A stretch of DNA of 64,000 nucleotides from the NCBI RefSeq assembly GCF_021216675.1, contig NZ_CP086120.1:434001-498000 (forward strand), given 5' to 3'. Under the pieces are notes generated by a model that saw only the letters and a program-made list of their open reading frames with translations, had not been told where the DNA came from and made no database searches. A program made the position numbers and the translations under genes. The number at the start of each line of letters is the position of its first letter. Within the stretch, counting starts at the first letter, position 1. This document shows positions 17,737 to 26,762 of this stretch, in pieces. This DNA comes from Streptomyces gobiensis (GTDB lineage: Bacteria > Actinomycetota > Actinomycetes > Streptomycetales > Streptomycetaceae).

Positions 17737-18009
17737 CTAGCGGGTTTTCCTGCCTCTGACCGACCCCCACAGCGGTGTGCCAAGGGCCACGATGAGTACG
17801 GCACCGCCCAGTTGCAGCAAGTGCCGGACCCAGTCGATGCCCCTGGTGTCGGCCACTCCGATCCAGCTCGCGACCGCGTTCCCCAGCAGGGCGCCGAGGA
17901 CGCCGAAGATGATCGTCAGCCAGATGGGGATGGCCTGCTTACCGGGGAGGATGACACGGGCCAGCACCCCCAGGATCAGTCCCAGGATGATCGCCCACAG
18001 CCAGCTCAT
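17737..18009 (-). CDS. GlsB/YeaQ/YmgE-family membrane protein
   Basis: Small integral membrane protein of 90 aa with three hydrophobic segments. The N-terminal MSWLWAIILGLILGVLARVI matches the transglycosylase-associated (Transgly_assoc) family, often linked to general stress response. A Gly-rich second helix (IIFGVLGALLGNAVASWIG) and a C-terminal basic tail (GSVRGRKTR) follow. AGGAGG lies 4-9 bp ahead of the ATG at 18009. The biochemical function of the family is not established. Confidence 0.88.
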   Translation of the reverse strand: MSWLWAIILGLILGVLARVILPGKQAIPIWLTIIFGVLGALLGNAVASWIGVADTRGIDWVRHLLQLGGAVLIVALGTPLWGSVRGRKTR

Positions 18010-18248
18010 ATCGCCTCCTCCTGCGGCGCCCGGGCCGCGTGCTCCCACCGCGTGTTCCCACCGCGTGTTCTCTCAGCCTGTACTGAGGGCGACTACGCCG
18101 CATGACGGAGTACGCCATACGAACCATGGCGGGTCCGCACCCTCTTCTTCTGCGCCATGGCCCGGTCTCGAATGCGGTAGGGCAGCGGCGTACCGTGGAA
18201 AGCGACCGGGACGTCCTTGACCGGCGTGTGATCAGGTGGTGGAACGTG

Positions 18249-18605
18249 ATGCGGAAGCAGCGCAGCCCTGAGGTCTTCCGCATCACGGAGGCCCGGCAGA
18301 GCCTGGCCGACGATGTGCGGGCCAGGCAGCGCCGCTACGTGATCTCCATGCTGGTCCGCACGGTGTCGGTCCTGCTCACCGTCGTGCTGTGGAATGTGCA
18401 GCGCCCGCTGGCCGTGGTGACCCTGGTGCTGGGCGTGACGCTGCCGTACATCGCCGTAGTGATCGCCAACGCGGGCCGGGAGAACTCCCCCGCGATTCCC
18501 TCCACTTATATTCCGACGCCGCCGCGACCGATGCTCAACTCCCCGGAAGACACCCCGAAATCGCCTCCGACCAGCCCCAATGACTCGGAGCGGGACGGGG
18601 GATGA
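18249..18605 (+). CDS. DUF3099-family membrane protein
   Basis: 118-aa protein with an N-terminal FRITEARQSLADDVRARQRRY segment followed by two closely spaced hydrophobic helices (about 35-55 and 58-76) and a Pro/Ser-rich tail. This layout fits DUF3099, a family restricted to actinobacteria as far as I recall; function unknown. I place the start at the ATG at 18249 because conservation begins near FRITEA; earlier in-frame starts back to 18102 give low-complexity N-termini. It lies divergent from the GlsB-like gene. Confidence 0.75.
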   Translation: MRKQRSPEVFRITEARQSLADDVRARQRRYVISMLVRTVSVLLTVVLWNVQRPLAVVTLVLGVTLPYIAVVIANAGRENSPAIPSTYIPTPPRPMLNSPEDTPKSPPTSPNDSERDGG

Positions 18606-18786
18606 TCTCTACGGAGCGCAAAGCTCAAGAAAAGCTCAGATCAATCATGCTGTTCCGGTGCACTACGTGGGTCCACACATGCCATACTTCGTACGCGCTC
18701 CGCATCCCCCGTCGGAGCGACGGACCGACGCCGGGCGGCTCCCCCCGTGGCTGCCCGGCGTCGCCATGCTCGGGCGAGGTGCTTGG

Positions 18787-19017
18787 ATGGGGGACGTGAC
18801 GACTGAAGACTCGCCGATCTGCTCCGCCAAGGGCTGCCGCGCGCCCGCCCTCTGGGTGCTCGCCTGGAACAACCCGAAGGTGCACACGCCAGAACGCCGC
18901 AAGACCTGGCTGGCGTGCGAGGAGCACCGCGAGTATCTGTCGAAGTTCCTGGGCGCGCGCGGCTTCCTCAAGGATGTCGTTCCCCTGGCGGAGTGGGACT
19001 CAGCCGCCGATCGCTGA
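18787..19017 (+). CDS. Small Cys-containing conserved protein, 76 aa
   Basis: Unrecognised soluble protein with the pattern CSAKGCRAPA near the N-terminus and WLACEEHREYLSKFLG further on. The three Cys and a His could form a zinc site. It is a common actinobacterial small ORF in this neighbourhood, as I recall. The ATG at 18787 has GAGGT 6 bp upstream; a GTG at 18796 is an alternative start. Its 3' end overlaps the 3' end of moaA by 18 bp on the opposite strand. Function unknown. Confidence 0.7.
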   Translation: MGDVTTEDSPICSAKGCRAPALWVLAWNNPKVHTPERRKTWLACEEHREYLSKFLGARGFLKDVVPLAEWDSAADR

Positions 19018-19989
19018 CATCGGGCGGTCAGGCTGCACGAAGGACGGATCGTCGATACCCGCGCCCGCCTTCTTGCCCCACATCGCGACCTTCCACAGCC
19101 GGGCGATCTCCGTGTCCTCAGCCCCGGAGCGCAGCGCACCGCGCAGATCGGACTCCTCGCGGGCGAAGAGGCAGGTGCGGACCTGGCCGTCGGCGGTCAG
19201 CCGGGTCCGGTCGCAGGCACGGCAGAACGGCCGGGTGACCGAGGCGATGACGCCGACCCGGTGGGAACCGCCGTCGACGATCCAGCGCTCGGCGGGGGCG
19301 GATCCCCGCTCACCCTCCTCCTCGGGGGTCAGCGTAAAGCGGGTGCGCAGCGACTCCAGGATGTCACCAGCGGTGATCATGCCGTCGCGCTGCCAGCCAT
19401 GCTGGGCGTCCAGCGGCATCTGCTCGATAAAGCGCAGCTCATAGTCGTTCTCAACGGCCCAGGAGAGCAGGTCGGGGGCCTCGGCGTCATTGAGCCCGGG
19501 CATCAGCACGGCGTTGACCTTGACCGGGGTCAGGCCGGCTTCGCGGGCGGCCGCCAGGCCACGCAGCACATCGGCGTGCCGCTTGCGGCGGGTCATCCGC
19601 TGGAAGACCTCGGGGTCAAGGGTGTCCAGGGAAACATTGACCCGGTCGAGACCGGCGTCGCGCAGCGCGGTGGCGGTGCGCTCCAGGCCGATGCCATTGG
19701 TGGTCAGAGACATCTTGGGGCGCGGCTCCAGGGCGGCGCAGCGCTCGACGAGGGAGACAAGCCCAGGGCGCAGCAGCGGCTCCCCGCCGGTGAAGCGGAC
19801 CTCGGTGACACCGAGCTCGGTGACGGCGATCCGGATCAGCCGGACGATCTCGTCATCGGTGAGCAGCTCGGGCTTGGCCAGCCATTGCAGTCCCTCTTCC
19901 GGCATGCAGTACGTGCAGCGCAGGTTGCAGCGGTCGGTCAGCGACACCCGCAGGTCGGTCGCGACCCGGCCGTATGTGTCCGTCAACAT
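19000..19989 (-). CDS. moaA: GTP 3',8-cyclase (molybdenum cofactor synthesis)
   Basis: Radical-SAM enzyme that starts molybdopterin synthesis by rearranging GTP to 3',8-cyclo-GTP. 329 aa. The N-terminal 4Fe-4S site is C21-x3-C25-x2-C28 (CNLRCTYC). The SAM-binding region shows VRFTGGEPLL. The C-terminal cluster site FCRACDRTRLTADG...TCLF supplies three more Cys. The protein ends in Gly-Gly, as required in the family. ATG at 19989 with GGAGG 11 bp upstream. Other moa genes are not in the window. Confidence 0.96.
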   Translation of the reverse strand: MLTDTYGRVATDLRVSLTDRCNLRCTYCMPEEGLQWLAKPELLTDDEIVRLIRIAVTELGVTEVRFTGGEPLLRPGLVSLVERCAALEPRPKMSLTTNGIGLERTATALRDAGLDRVNVSLDTLDPEVFQRMTRRKRHADVLRGLAAAREAGLTPVKVNAVLMPGLNDAEAPDLLSWAVENDYELRFIEQMPLDAQHGWQRDGMITAGDILESLRTRFTLTPEEEGERGSAPAERWIVDGGSHRVGVIASVTRPFCRACDRTRLTADGQVRTCLFAREESDLRGALRSGAEDTEIARLWKVAMWGKKAGAGIDDPSFVQPDRPMSAIGG

Positions 19990-20050
19990 GCGCGGCAGCC
20001 CCTCCTACGGTTGGAACTTCTGCCTGGCAGCGTACGCGACCCCTCCGACA

Positions 20051-20067
20051 TTCAACAGATCGTTGAA
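20051..20067. promoter_or_regulatory. Palindrome TTCAAC-N5-GTTGAA in a divergent gap
   Basis: Perfect 6-bp inverted repeat in the 243-bp gap between moaA and the subtilase gene, 62 bp before the moaA start. It is AT-richer than its surroundings and looks like an operator half-site pair; the binding protein is unknown. Confidence 0.35.
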
Positions 20068-20232
20068 GTCACCTCGTGATCACCCTCTGTTCCCGCCGGT
20101 CTCGATCTTGTTGCCCCATTGCTGCCGCTCATCGGTGAGCGATAGCTTCCATCGGCACGCACCCGAACGGTCAAGTCCGTTATATGAACGGGTGGTTCAC
20201 CCCAAGCGTGATCACGAGGACATGGAGATCCC

Positions 20233-21750
20233 ATGGCACTGAGACCTTCCACCAGACGCCGGCGTCTGCTCGCGATTCCCGTCGGGCTGGCATTGACCGC
20301 CTCGCTCGGGCTGCTGCCCGGTGCGAGTACGGCGCTCGCGAAGGGAACGGCCGCGGAGAACGGCCCGAAGCTGTCGTACGTCGTCAACACCAAGGCCGGC
20401 AAGGGCGCGGTGAAGAAGGCGGCGAAGGCGATAGCGAGGGCCAACGGCACCGTCGTCACCGCGTATACGAAGATCGGCGTGATCGTCGCGCACTCGAAGA
20501 ACCCGGACTTCGGCAAGGACATCCGGGCCGTCAAGGGCATCGACTCGGCGGGGGCCACCCGTACCGCACCGCTGGAGACGGCCGCCACCACCGATGTGGG
20601 CGAGCCGGAGTACATCGAAGAGCCCGCACAGCGGTTCCGCTCGGCGGCGACCGCCCAGGAGCCGCTGGAGTCCCTGCAGTGGGGCCTGCCGCAGATCAAG
20701 GCCGACAAGGCCCACAAGGTCAGTGAGGGCAGCCGGGATGTCACCGTCGCCGTGATCGACACCGGGGTCGATGACACCCATCCCGATCTGGCCCCGAACT
20801 TCTCCAGGAAGCAGTCCGCCAACTGTGTGGGCGGCATACCCGACACCTCCCACGGCGCGTGGCGCCCCTATCCGGACGGCAGCTACCACGGCACGCATGT
20901 CGCGGGCATCATCGCCGCCCCGCGCAATGGGACAGGCATCGCCGGTGCCGCTCCGGGCGTACAGGTCTCCTCCATCAAGGTGAGTGAGCCGGGTGAGGGC
21001 TTCTTCTATACGGAGGCCGTGGTCTGCGCGTTTATGTTCGCCGCCAAGAAGGGCGTCGAAATCACCAACAACAGCTACTACATCGACCCATGGCTCTACA
21101 CCTGCCGGGACGACGCGGACCAGAAGGCTCTCGTCGACGCGGTGAGCCGCTCGATGAGGTACGCACAGGGCAAGGGCACCGCCCATGTCACCTCGGCCGG
21201 CAACTCCAACCACGATCTGGCCGCCAAGGAGATCGTGGACACGACCAGCCCCAATGACTCGACCCCGGTCGAGCGGAGCATCGATCCGAAGGTCTGCCCG
21301 GATCTGCCGACCCAGCTCGATGGTGTGACGTCGGTCGCGGCGACCGGCTCGCACAAGCTGAAGTCGTTCTACTCCAACTACGGCCAAGGGCAGATCGACG
21401 TCGCGGCACCGGGCGGTGACAGCCGCTACCAGATCCCGGAGGCACCGGCCAAGAGCGGTGGCGTCCTGTCCACCATGCCGGACGGCGAGTACGCCTTCCT
21501 GCAGGGCACCTCAATGGCCGGTCCGTATGTCGCCGGTGTCGCCGCGCTTATCAGGAGCAAGCACCCGGACGTCACTCCGCAGGAGCTCGGCTGGCGGCTG
21601 AAGGCCCAGGCGATGAGCACCAAGTGCCCTGACGGAGCGTTTGATCCGGGCGGGGACGGCAGGTACGCGGCGGAGTGCACCGGCACGGAGCACATCAACA
21701 GCTTCTACGGGTACGGCATTGTCGACGCGCTGGCGGCCGTACGGAAGTAG
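20233..21750 (+). CDS. Secreted S8-family serine protease (subtilase)
   Basis: Exported protease of 505 aa. Signal peptide about 1-36, with an Arg-rich start and an ALA end. A propeptide of about 100 residues follows (KLSYVVNTKAGKGAVKK opening an inhibitor-I9-like fold). The catalytic triad is Asp176 (AVIDTGVD), His219 (YHGTHVAG) and Ser427 (GTSMAGPYVAG); the oxyanion Asn is probably Asn324 (SAGN). Cys at 198, 291 and 355 may form disulphides. It resembles other Streptomyces extracellular subtilisins with prodomain. Promoter lies in the gap divergent from moaA. Confidence 0.93.
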   Translation: MALRPSTRRRRLLAIPVGLALTASLGLLPGASTALAKGTAAENGPKLSYVVNTKAGKGAVKKAAKAIARANGTVVTAYTKIGVIVAHSKNPDFGKDIRAVKGIDSAGATRTAPLETAATTDVGEPEYIEEPAQRFRSAATAQEPLESLQWGLPQIKADKAHKVSEGSRDVTVAVIDTGVDDTHPDLAPNFSRKQSANCVGGIPDTSHGAWRPYPDGSYHGTHVAGIIAAPRNGTGIAGAAPGVQVSSIKVSEPGEGFFYTEAVVCAFMFAAKKGVEITNNSYYIDPWLYTCRDDADQKALVDAVSRSMRYAQGKGTAHVTSAGNSNHDLAAKEIVDTTSPNDSTPVERSIDPKVCPDLPTQLDGVTSVAATGSHKLKSFYSNYGQGQIDVAAPGGDSRYQIPEAPAKSGGVLSTMPDGEYAFLQGTSMAGPYVAGVAALIRSKHPDVTPQELGWRLKAQAMSTKCPDGAFDPGGDGRYAAECTGTEHINSFYGYGIVDALAAVRK

Positions 21751-22338
21751 GCCACCGGGGGGCTTCCCGTATCCCGCCCCTTTCCCGGCTGTACCGATAT
21801 GCGGCTCCGCCGCGCGGCGGGGCTTCGCCCCGGGGGGCGGGGGTGCCGTGGTGGGTTTCCCCGTATCCCTCCCCCAGCTATCTCCCCCAGACTTCGTCTG
21901 GGAGGTGCCCCCAGGAGGTGCCCCCACCTTCCCGGCTGTACCGATATGCGGCTGGCGCCGCGCGGAGGGGCTTCGCCCCCCGGGGGGCGGGGTACCGAGG
22001 GTGGGTTTCCCCGATTCCCGCCCCTTCCCGGCTGCACCGACATGCGGCTCCGCCGCGTGGCGGAGCTTCGCCCGGCTGCGGGGATGCCGGGTGAGTTTCC
22101 CCAATTCCCGCCCCTTTCCGGAACCGGGGCTTCGCCCCGGGGCCCCGGGATTGGGCCGGTGCGGGCCGGTGGCCGGTGTTGTGCCCACCCTCCCCCAGGC
22201 CCTGAACGGGCTGGGAGGTACCCCCATCGCCCCTCGGGCGGCCCGAGTGCCCACAACACCTGGGGGTCTGGGGGCGGCAGCCCCCGGTTACGGGAAGGGG
22301 TGGGATCGGGGAAACGCCCCGGCCCCTGCGGGGCCGTG
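21751..22338. repeat. 588-bp block of dispersed GC-rich repeats
   Basis: No gene is supported. Contents: three copies of a TACCGATATGCGGCTCCGCC-type unit with following GGGGCTTCGCCCC hairpin (from 21792, 21939 and 22035); one CTCCCCCAG...CTGGGAGGTGCCCCC unit (21869-21928); CCGGGGCTTCGCCCCGGGGCCCCGG; the TGTTGTG (22177-22183)...CACAACA (22252-22258) pair; and CGGTTACGGGAAGGGG. The last three repeat the order seen at 11.3 kb and 38.3 kb. Confidence 0.85.
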
Positions 22339-23247
22339 CTACAGGTGCGGGGGGCGGGACGGGGTTCCGGTTTTGGTGAGGGGCGGAGCCACGGAACGGG
22401 TCGGGGACGTCTGCTGCGTGGGCTGCCAGCCGGGGCCGCGCAGCAGCCGGCCGGCGCGTTCGGACCAGCTGCGCGCGGCCTTCAGATCCCGTCCGATGGC
22501 GACGTACTCATGGGTGGCCACCCGCAGGGGATTATGGGTGCTGATGTTCTTGGTGAGACCGAAGACACAGGGCTCCGTCTCCGGTGTGAAGGAGCCGAAG
22601 AGCCGGTCCCAGATGATGAGGATGCCGCCGAAGTTACGGTCCAGATAGTCCCCCTGGGACGCGTGGTGGACCCGGTGGTGCGAGGGCGTATTGAACAGGA
22701 ACTCAATGCGCCGGGGCAGCTTGCCGATCCGTTCGGTGTGGATCCAGAACTGATAGACGAGGTTGGCCGAGGAGCAGAAGGCCAGCGCCGCCGGGTGGAC
22801 GCCGAGCGCGATCAGCGGGAGATAGAACGGCCAGACGGTCCACGTCGTCCACGGCTGACGCAACGCGGTCGTGAGGTTGAACTTCCGGCTGGAGTGGTGC
22901 ACCACATGACAGGCCCACAGAATCCGGATGACATGGTGGCCCCGGTGCGACCAGTAGTAGAAGAAGTCCTGGCCGAGCAGCATCAGCAGGACGGTCCACC
23001 ACAGGATGGGCACCTCAAGCGGGGTGAGCTCATAGACGGCCACATAGATGGCGAGAATCGGTATCTTCCACAGCGCGTCGAAGACCAGGCTGCCCAGGCC
23101 CATGGTGATGCTGGTGGCGGCGTCCTTGGTCTCGTATCCGGCTGCGTCCTCGTCCGGGTGGAGCCGGTAGCTGACCATCTCGATGACGGTCAGCAGGACG
23201 AAGGCGGGGATGGACCACAACACGACATCGGGGAGCGCACTCGGCAT
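22339..23247 (-). CDS. Sterol desaturase / fatty-acid hydroxylase family protein
   Basis: Membrane-bound di-iron oxygenase family member, 302 aa. About four hydrophobic segments and the His clusters typical of the family: YYWSHRGHH, CHVVHHSSRKFN and HRVHHAS. These bind the di-iron centre. The substrate could be a sterol-like, hopanoid, carotenoid or fatty-acyl compound; nothing in the neighbourhood decides this. The C-terminal about 40 residues are Pro/Thr/Arg-rich and run into repeat-like DNA, so they may be poorly conserved. Monocistronic, convergent with the subtilase. Confidence 0.88.
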   Translation of the reverse strand: MPSALPDVVLWSIPAFVLLTVIEMVSYRLHPDEDAAGYETKDAATSITMGLGSLVFDALWKIPILAIYVAVYELTPLEVPILWWTVLLMLLGQDFFYYWSHRGHHVIRILWACHVVHHSSRKFNLTTALRQPWTTWTVWPFYLPLIALGVHPAALAFCSSANLVYQFWIHTERIGKLPRRIEFLFNTPSHHRVHHASQGDYLDRNFGGILIIWDRLFGSFTPETEPCVFGLTKNISTHNPLRVATHEYVAIGRDLKAARSWSERAGRLLRGPGWQPTQQTSPTRSVAPPLTKTGTPSRPPHL

Positions 23248-23352
23248 ACGGGCACGGTAGAGCCGCTGATGGGCCAGGGCTAGGGGTTGTTACCGACAAG
23301 TATGAGAGACGGGCCGTCAACAGCGACGACCGGTCCCGCTATGCCGGGGATG

Positions 23353-24591
23353 TCACCAGACGCGTACATTCCCGCCCGGGGCGAAGGCCGGGCTGGTGGC
23401 GTCCGCCGGGATCTTCTCCAAAGGCTCGGCGATCTCCTCGACCGTCGGTCCGACCCTGGCGGCGATACGGTCCAGCAGCCGGAGGTCAAAGCCGTAGACG
23501 CGGGCGGCGTTACCGCCCACCAGCCGCGCGATCTCATCCTGTGGCAGACCGGCGTAGGCGATACGCAGCCCCTCGCGCGAATAGGGATGGGTGCCCTCGT
23601 CATGGGGGTAGTCGCTGCCCCACATAATCTTGTCGAGCCCGATCCGTTCGCGCAGCGGCACCTCATGCGGGCGCATAAAGCTGGCGCCCACAAAGCAGTT
23701 CTCCCGCCAGACCGCGCTCGGCCCCTTGCCCATCGCCTCGGCCAGCCCGGCCCCGAACTTGGCCTCGGCGGTGGCGGCCTTACCGGCCTCGTTACCGGCG
23801 GCCGCGACCAGCCTGCCGTGGTAGTAGTCCAGCATCTCCAGCACACCAGGAATCCAGCCGGAGCCCTGCTCGGTGAGGACCAGCCGAAGGCCTGGGTGGC
23901 GGCGGAAGACGCCGCCGAAGAGGAGGTGCCACAGCGCCCGGTGGGAGAACCAGGTCGTCTCCACCATAAAGACCGCGCGCGCCGCGGGCTCTTCGCCCAG
24001 TGGTGGCGAGGCTGCGCCGCCGTGGTGGTTGACCGGCACATCCAGCTCCTCGCAGACCGCCCACAGCGGTTCATACACCTGCGAGTAAAGCTCGGGAAGC
24101 CCAGAGCCGGGCGGCGTACCGGGCAGCAGGATCCCACCGGTCAGCCCGGCTTGCTTGGCCCAGCGCACTTCTTTCACCGCCTCGTCCATATCACCCAGCA
24201 GGATCTGGGCGATCCCGGCGCGACGGCCGGGGGCGGCGGCACAGAAATCGGCCAGCCAGCGGTTATGCGCACGCAGCCCGGCCCAGCGCTGCTCAAACTC
24301 CGCCGGGGACGGCGCCGGTGCCATCAGTGAGGCACTGGGAAAGAACGGCGGGATGGTGTTGGGGTAGATGACCTCCGCCACGATCCCGTCCTCGGCCAGC
24401 TCGTTGAGCCGCCGCTCGGAGTTCCAGTTGCGGTCGGCCGTGTCGGCGAGCAGGTCCTCATAAGGATTGACGTACTCCGCCGCCCAGGCGTCAAAGGCGT
24501 CATGGTGCTTTTTCGCCAGATATGGCTTGTAGTCCAGCAGATCCGCGCCCGCGTGGCAGTCGGCGGAGATGACCGTATAGCGATCGCTCAT
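23353..24591 (-). CDS. Amidohydrolase-2 family protein
   Basis: TIM-barrel metal-dependent hydrolase or decarboxylase of the Amidohydro_2 (ACMSD-like) group, 412 aa. The N-terminal metal motif is DCH (Asp11, His13) in SADCHAG, there is a mid-barrel NHHGGAA, and a C-terminal WGSDYPHDEGTHPYSREG with the conserved catalytic Asp. It overlaps the upstream paralogue by 4 bp (ATGA). The two proteins are similar in layout and probably arose by duplication. The operon with an SDR and an acetoacetate-decarboxylase-like protein suggests degradation of an unidentified carboxylated compound. Confidence 0.85.
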   Translation of the reverse strand: MSDRYTVISADCHAGADLLDYKPYLAKKHHDAFDAWAAEYVNPYEDLLADTADRNWNSERRLNELAEDGIVAEVIYPNTIPPFFPSASLMAPAPSPAEFEQRWAGLRAHNRWLADFCAAAPGRRAGIAQILLGDMDEAVKEVRWAKQAGLTGGILLPGTPPGSGLPELYSQVYEPLWAVCEELDVPVNHHGGAASPPLGEEPAARAVFMVETTWFSHRALWHLLFGGVFRRHPGLRLVLTEQGSGWIPGVLEMLDYYHGRLVAAAGNEAGKAATAEAKFGAGLAEAMGKGPSAVWRENCFVGASFMRPHEVPLRERIGLDKIMWGSDYPHDEGTHPYSREGLRIAYAGLPQDEIARLVGGNAARVYGFDLRLLDRIAARVGPTVEEIAEPLEKIPADATSPAFAPGGNVRVW

Positions 24592-25865
24592 GACCCCACC
24601 CCGATAAAGGGAAAGTCGAAGCCGGTCAGCCAGTGCCGGCCGGTCTCCCGGGAGCGCCGCCAGGACTCCTCGACCGGCGCCTGGTTCGCGGGCTGGCCGA
24701 GGTCGGCCGGGGTCGGTCCGATACGGCGTGCGATGGGTGCGAGCTGCTGCTTGTCGAAGCCGAAGACATCCGCCGCCGACTCCCCCAGCATCCGCCGGGT
24801 CTCACCGATGGGGATGTCATGGAACGTCTTCCGCAGCCACTCTCCCGTATGCGGCCATGTGCCTTCGGGGTGCGGGAAGTCGCTGCCCCACAGGATGTTG
24901 TCGACGCCGATCTCATAGCGCTGGGCCAGCTCACGCCGTTTGGTGTTGGTGGCACAGAGAAAGATATTGCGGTCCAGATACTCATGCGGCGGCCGCTTCA
25001 GTTCGGCGAACGGCGAAAGCTTCTTGCCGCCGTGCGCGCCGAGATAGAGCCGGTCCATAAACCACAGCAGATTCGGCAGCCACCAGCAGCCGGACTCCGC
25101 CACCCCGAAGCGCAGCCCGGGGTGGCGCTCGAAGACCCCGGACCAGAGCATGAACCACAGCGGCCGGGCCGGCCACCACGTCACCTCGGAGACATAGATA
25201 CCCAGATGGTCGCCGTACTCATGGCGCGGTGCGTTGCCGGAGTGGGTGATGAGCGGCATCCGGGCCTCGGCCGCCGCAGCCCAGACAGGGTCATAACGGC
25301 GGTCATGATACGGCGCCTTGTCGACCCACATCGAGGGGATCATCAGCGCACCCAGCCCCGACTCCCTGGCCCGGTGGATCTCGGCGATGACCTGGTCCAC
25401 CTCACCGGTGATGGGCAGGAGAGCGACACCACAGTGACGTTCGGGGTGCGCGGAGCAGAACTCCGCCAGCCAGCGGTTGTGCGCCCGGGCGCCCGCCATG
25501 CCCAGCTCCGGGTCCTGGTCGCCGGAGAGTCCAAGGCCCACTCCGAAGGGGGCGGCGGTCCGGCTGTCCACGGCGTCGGCGTCCGGGAAGACGACTTCGG
25601 CCGCCACCCCGTCGCCGTCCAGTTCCTTGATCCGCTGTGCGGGATCCCAGCCTCCGCGCAGGCCCTCCGCATGGTCCGCGAACCATTTGGCGGCGAAGGC
25701 CTCGTTACGCACCCCCAGGCGGGTCGCCTCAGCGATACGGGCGTCGCGGCGGCTGAGGAAGTCATCGAAGGCCCGGTGGAACTTTCCCTCCAGATACGGC
25801 CGGTACTCCTCGGTGGGGAGCCCGGCATGGCAGTCGGAGGAGATGATCAGGTATGGGTCCGTCAT
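24588..25865 (-). CDS. Amidohydrolase-2 family protein (paralogue)
   Basis: Second Amidohydro_2 protein, 425 aa, with the same landmarks: SSDCHAG (Asp11, His13), ITHSGNAPRHEYG and LWGSDFPHPEGTWPHTGEW. AGGGGA precedes the ATG at 25865. It is translationally coupled to the next amidohydrolase gene (4-bp overlap) and follows the SDR gene by 12 bp. Members of this group hydrolyse or decarboxylate aromatic or cyclic acids; the actual reaction is not deducible from sequence alone. Paralogous pairs in one operon could form a hetero-oligomer or act in sequence. Confidence 0.85.
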   Translation of the reverse strand: MTDPYLIISSDCHAGLPTEEYRPYLEGKFHRAFDDFLSRRDARIAEATRLGVRNEAFAAKWFADHAEGLRGGWDPAQRIKELDGDGVAAEVVFPDADAVDSRTAAPFGVGLGLSGDQDPELGMAGARAHNRWLAEFCSAHPERHCGVALLPITGEVDQVIAEIHRARESGLGALMIPSMWVDKAPYHDRRYDPVWAAAAEARMPLITHSGNAPRHEYGDHLGIYVSEVTWWPARPLWFMLWSGVFERHPGLRFGVAESGCWWLPNLLWFMDRLYLGAHGGKKLSPFAELKRPPHEYLDRNIFLCATNTKRRELAQRYEIGVDNILWGSDFPHPEGTWPHTGEWLRKTFHDIPIGETRRMLGESAADVFGFDKQQLAPIARRIGPTPADLGQPANQAPVEESWRRSRETGRHWLTGFDFPFIGVGS

Positions 25866-25877
25866 CGCGATCCCCTC

Positions 25878-26762
25878 TCAATCCAGGATGAAGCTTTCGA
25901 GATACGCCGGGTTCGCGCGGTCCAGCATCGACTGGGCGCGGGCCCGGATCTGTGCGTCGCTGCGCTCACTCGCGGGCAGCATCCAGAAGCGGTCAGAGCG
26001 GATGCCGTCCATGACCAGCTCGGCGACCTCCTCGACCGGGGTGAACCGCACCTGATGCCCGGCCTCGCGCATCGCCGTCTCCCACTGGTCAAGGCTGCGG
26101 TAAGGGGTTTTACGGGGCCGGGACTTGGCGTAGCGCTGGGGCCGGTTGCGGTGCGACTCCCACAGCCCGGTGCGCAGCATGTGCGGGCCGGGGAAGAGGA
26201 CGGAGGCGCCGATACCCGCTCCTTCCGCTGTGAGATGGGCGTAGAGCGATTCCGTCATGGTCACGACGGCCGCCTTGGTCACGGCATAGACCGAGGCGGT
26301 CGGCAGCGGGGCGATGCCTCCGTCCCCCGAGGAGGTGTTGACGACATGGCCGGGCTCCTGGGTGGCCAGCATCCGGGGCACAAAGGCCTGTATCCCATGG
26401 AATACGCCCCATACGTTCACCGCGAAGGCCCACTGCCAGTCATGGGGGTCGTGCTGCCACATCCGGCCTTCGGCACCGGAACCCACGCCCGCGTTGTTGC
26501 ACAGCACATGGACGGCGCCAAAGGTCTCGTACGCCGCCTCGGCCAGCGCCTCCACCGCATCGCGTGCGCTGACGTCCACCACCTGTGCCAGGACCACCGC
26601 ACCGCTTTCGCGCAGCTCCTCCGCCGCCTTTCGCAGCGCGCCCTCCTCAACATCCGCGAGGACGACGTTCAGCCCCTCGGCGGCGAAGCGCCGCACCATG
26701 GCCAGCCCGATGCCGCTGGCCGCACCCGTGACAACGGCGGTCTGTCCCGCGCGAAGCTCCAT
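25878..26762 (-). CDS. Short-chain dehydrogenase/reductase
   Basis: NAD(P)-dependent oxidoreductase of 294 aa. Cofactor site VTGAASGIGLAMVRRFAAEG with an acidic residue after strand 2 (LADVEEG), suggesting NAD preference; NNAGVGSG; catalytic Ser in NTSSGDGG and YAVTK. The C-terminal extension of about 50 residues (PVEEVAELVMDGIRSDRFWML) is typical of the larger SDR group seen in steroid and alcohol degradation operons. It overlaps the preceding gene by 1 bp (TGATG). Part of the TetR-linked operon 23353-27559. Confidence 0.9.
   Translation of the reverse strand: MELRAGQTAVVTGAASGIGLAMVRRFAAEGLNVVLADVEEGALRKAAEELRESGAVVLAQVVDVSARDAVEALAEAAYETFGAVHVLCNNAGVGSGAEGRMWQHDPHDWQWAFAVNVWGVFHGIQAFVPRMLATQEPGHVVNTSSGDGGIAPLPTASVYAVTKAAVVTMTESLYAHLTAEGAGIGASVLFPGPHMLRTGLWESHRNRPQRYAKSRPRKTPYRSLDQWETAMREAGHQVRFTPVEEVAELVMDGIRSDRFWMLPASERSDAQIRARAQSMLDRANPAYLESFILD

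Noticed and set aside
21751..22338. Several short open frames in the repeat block (up to a few hundred codons)
   Set aside because: They consist of translated GC-rich hairpin repeats, differ between repeat copies and have no ribosome sites or domains.
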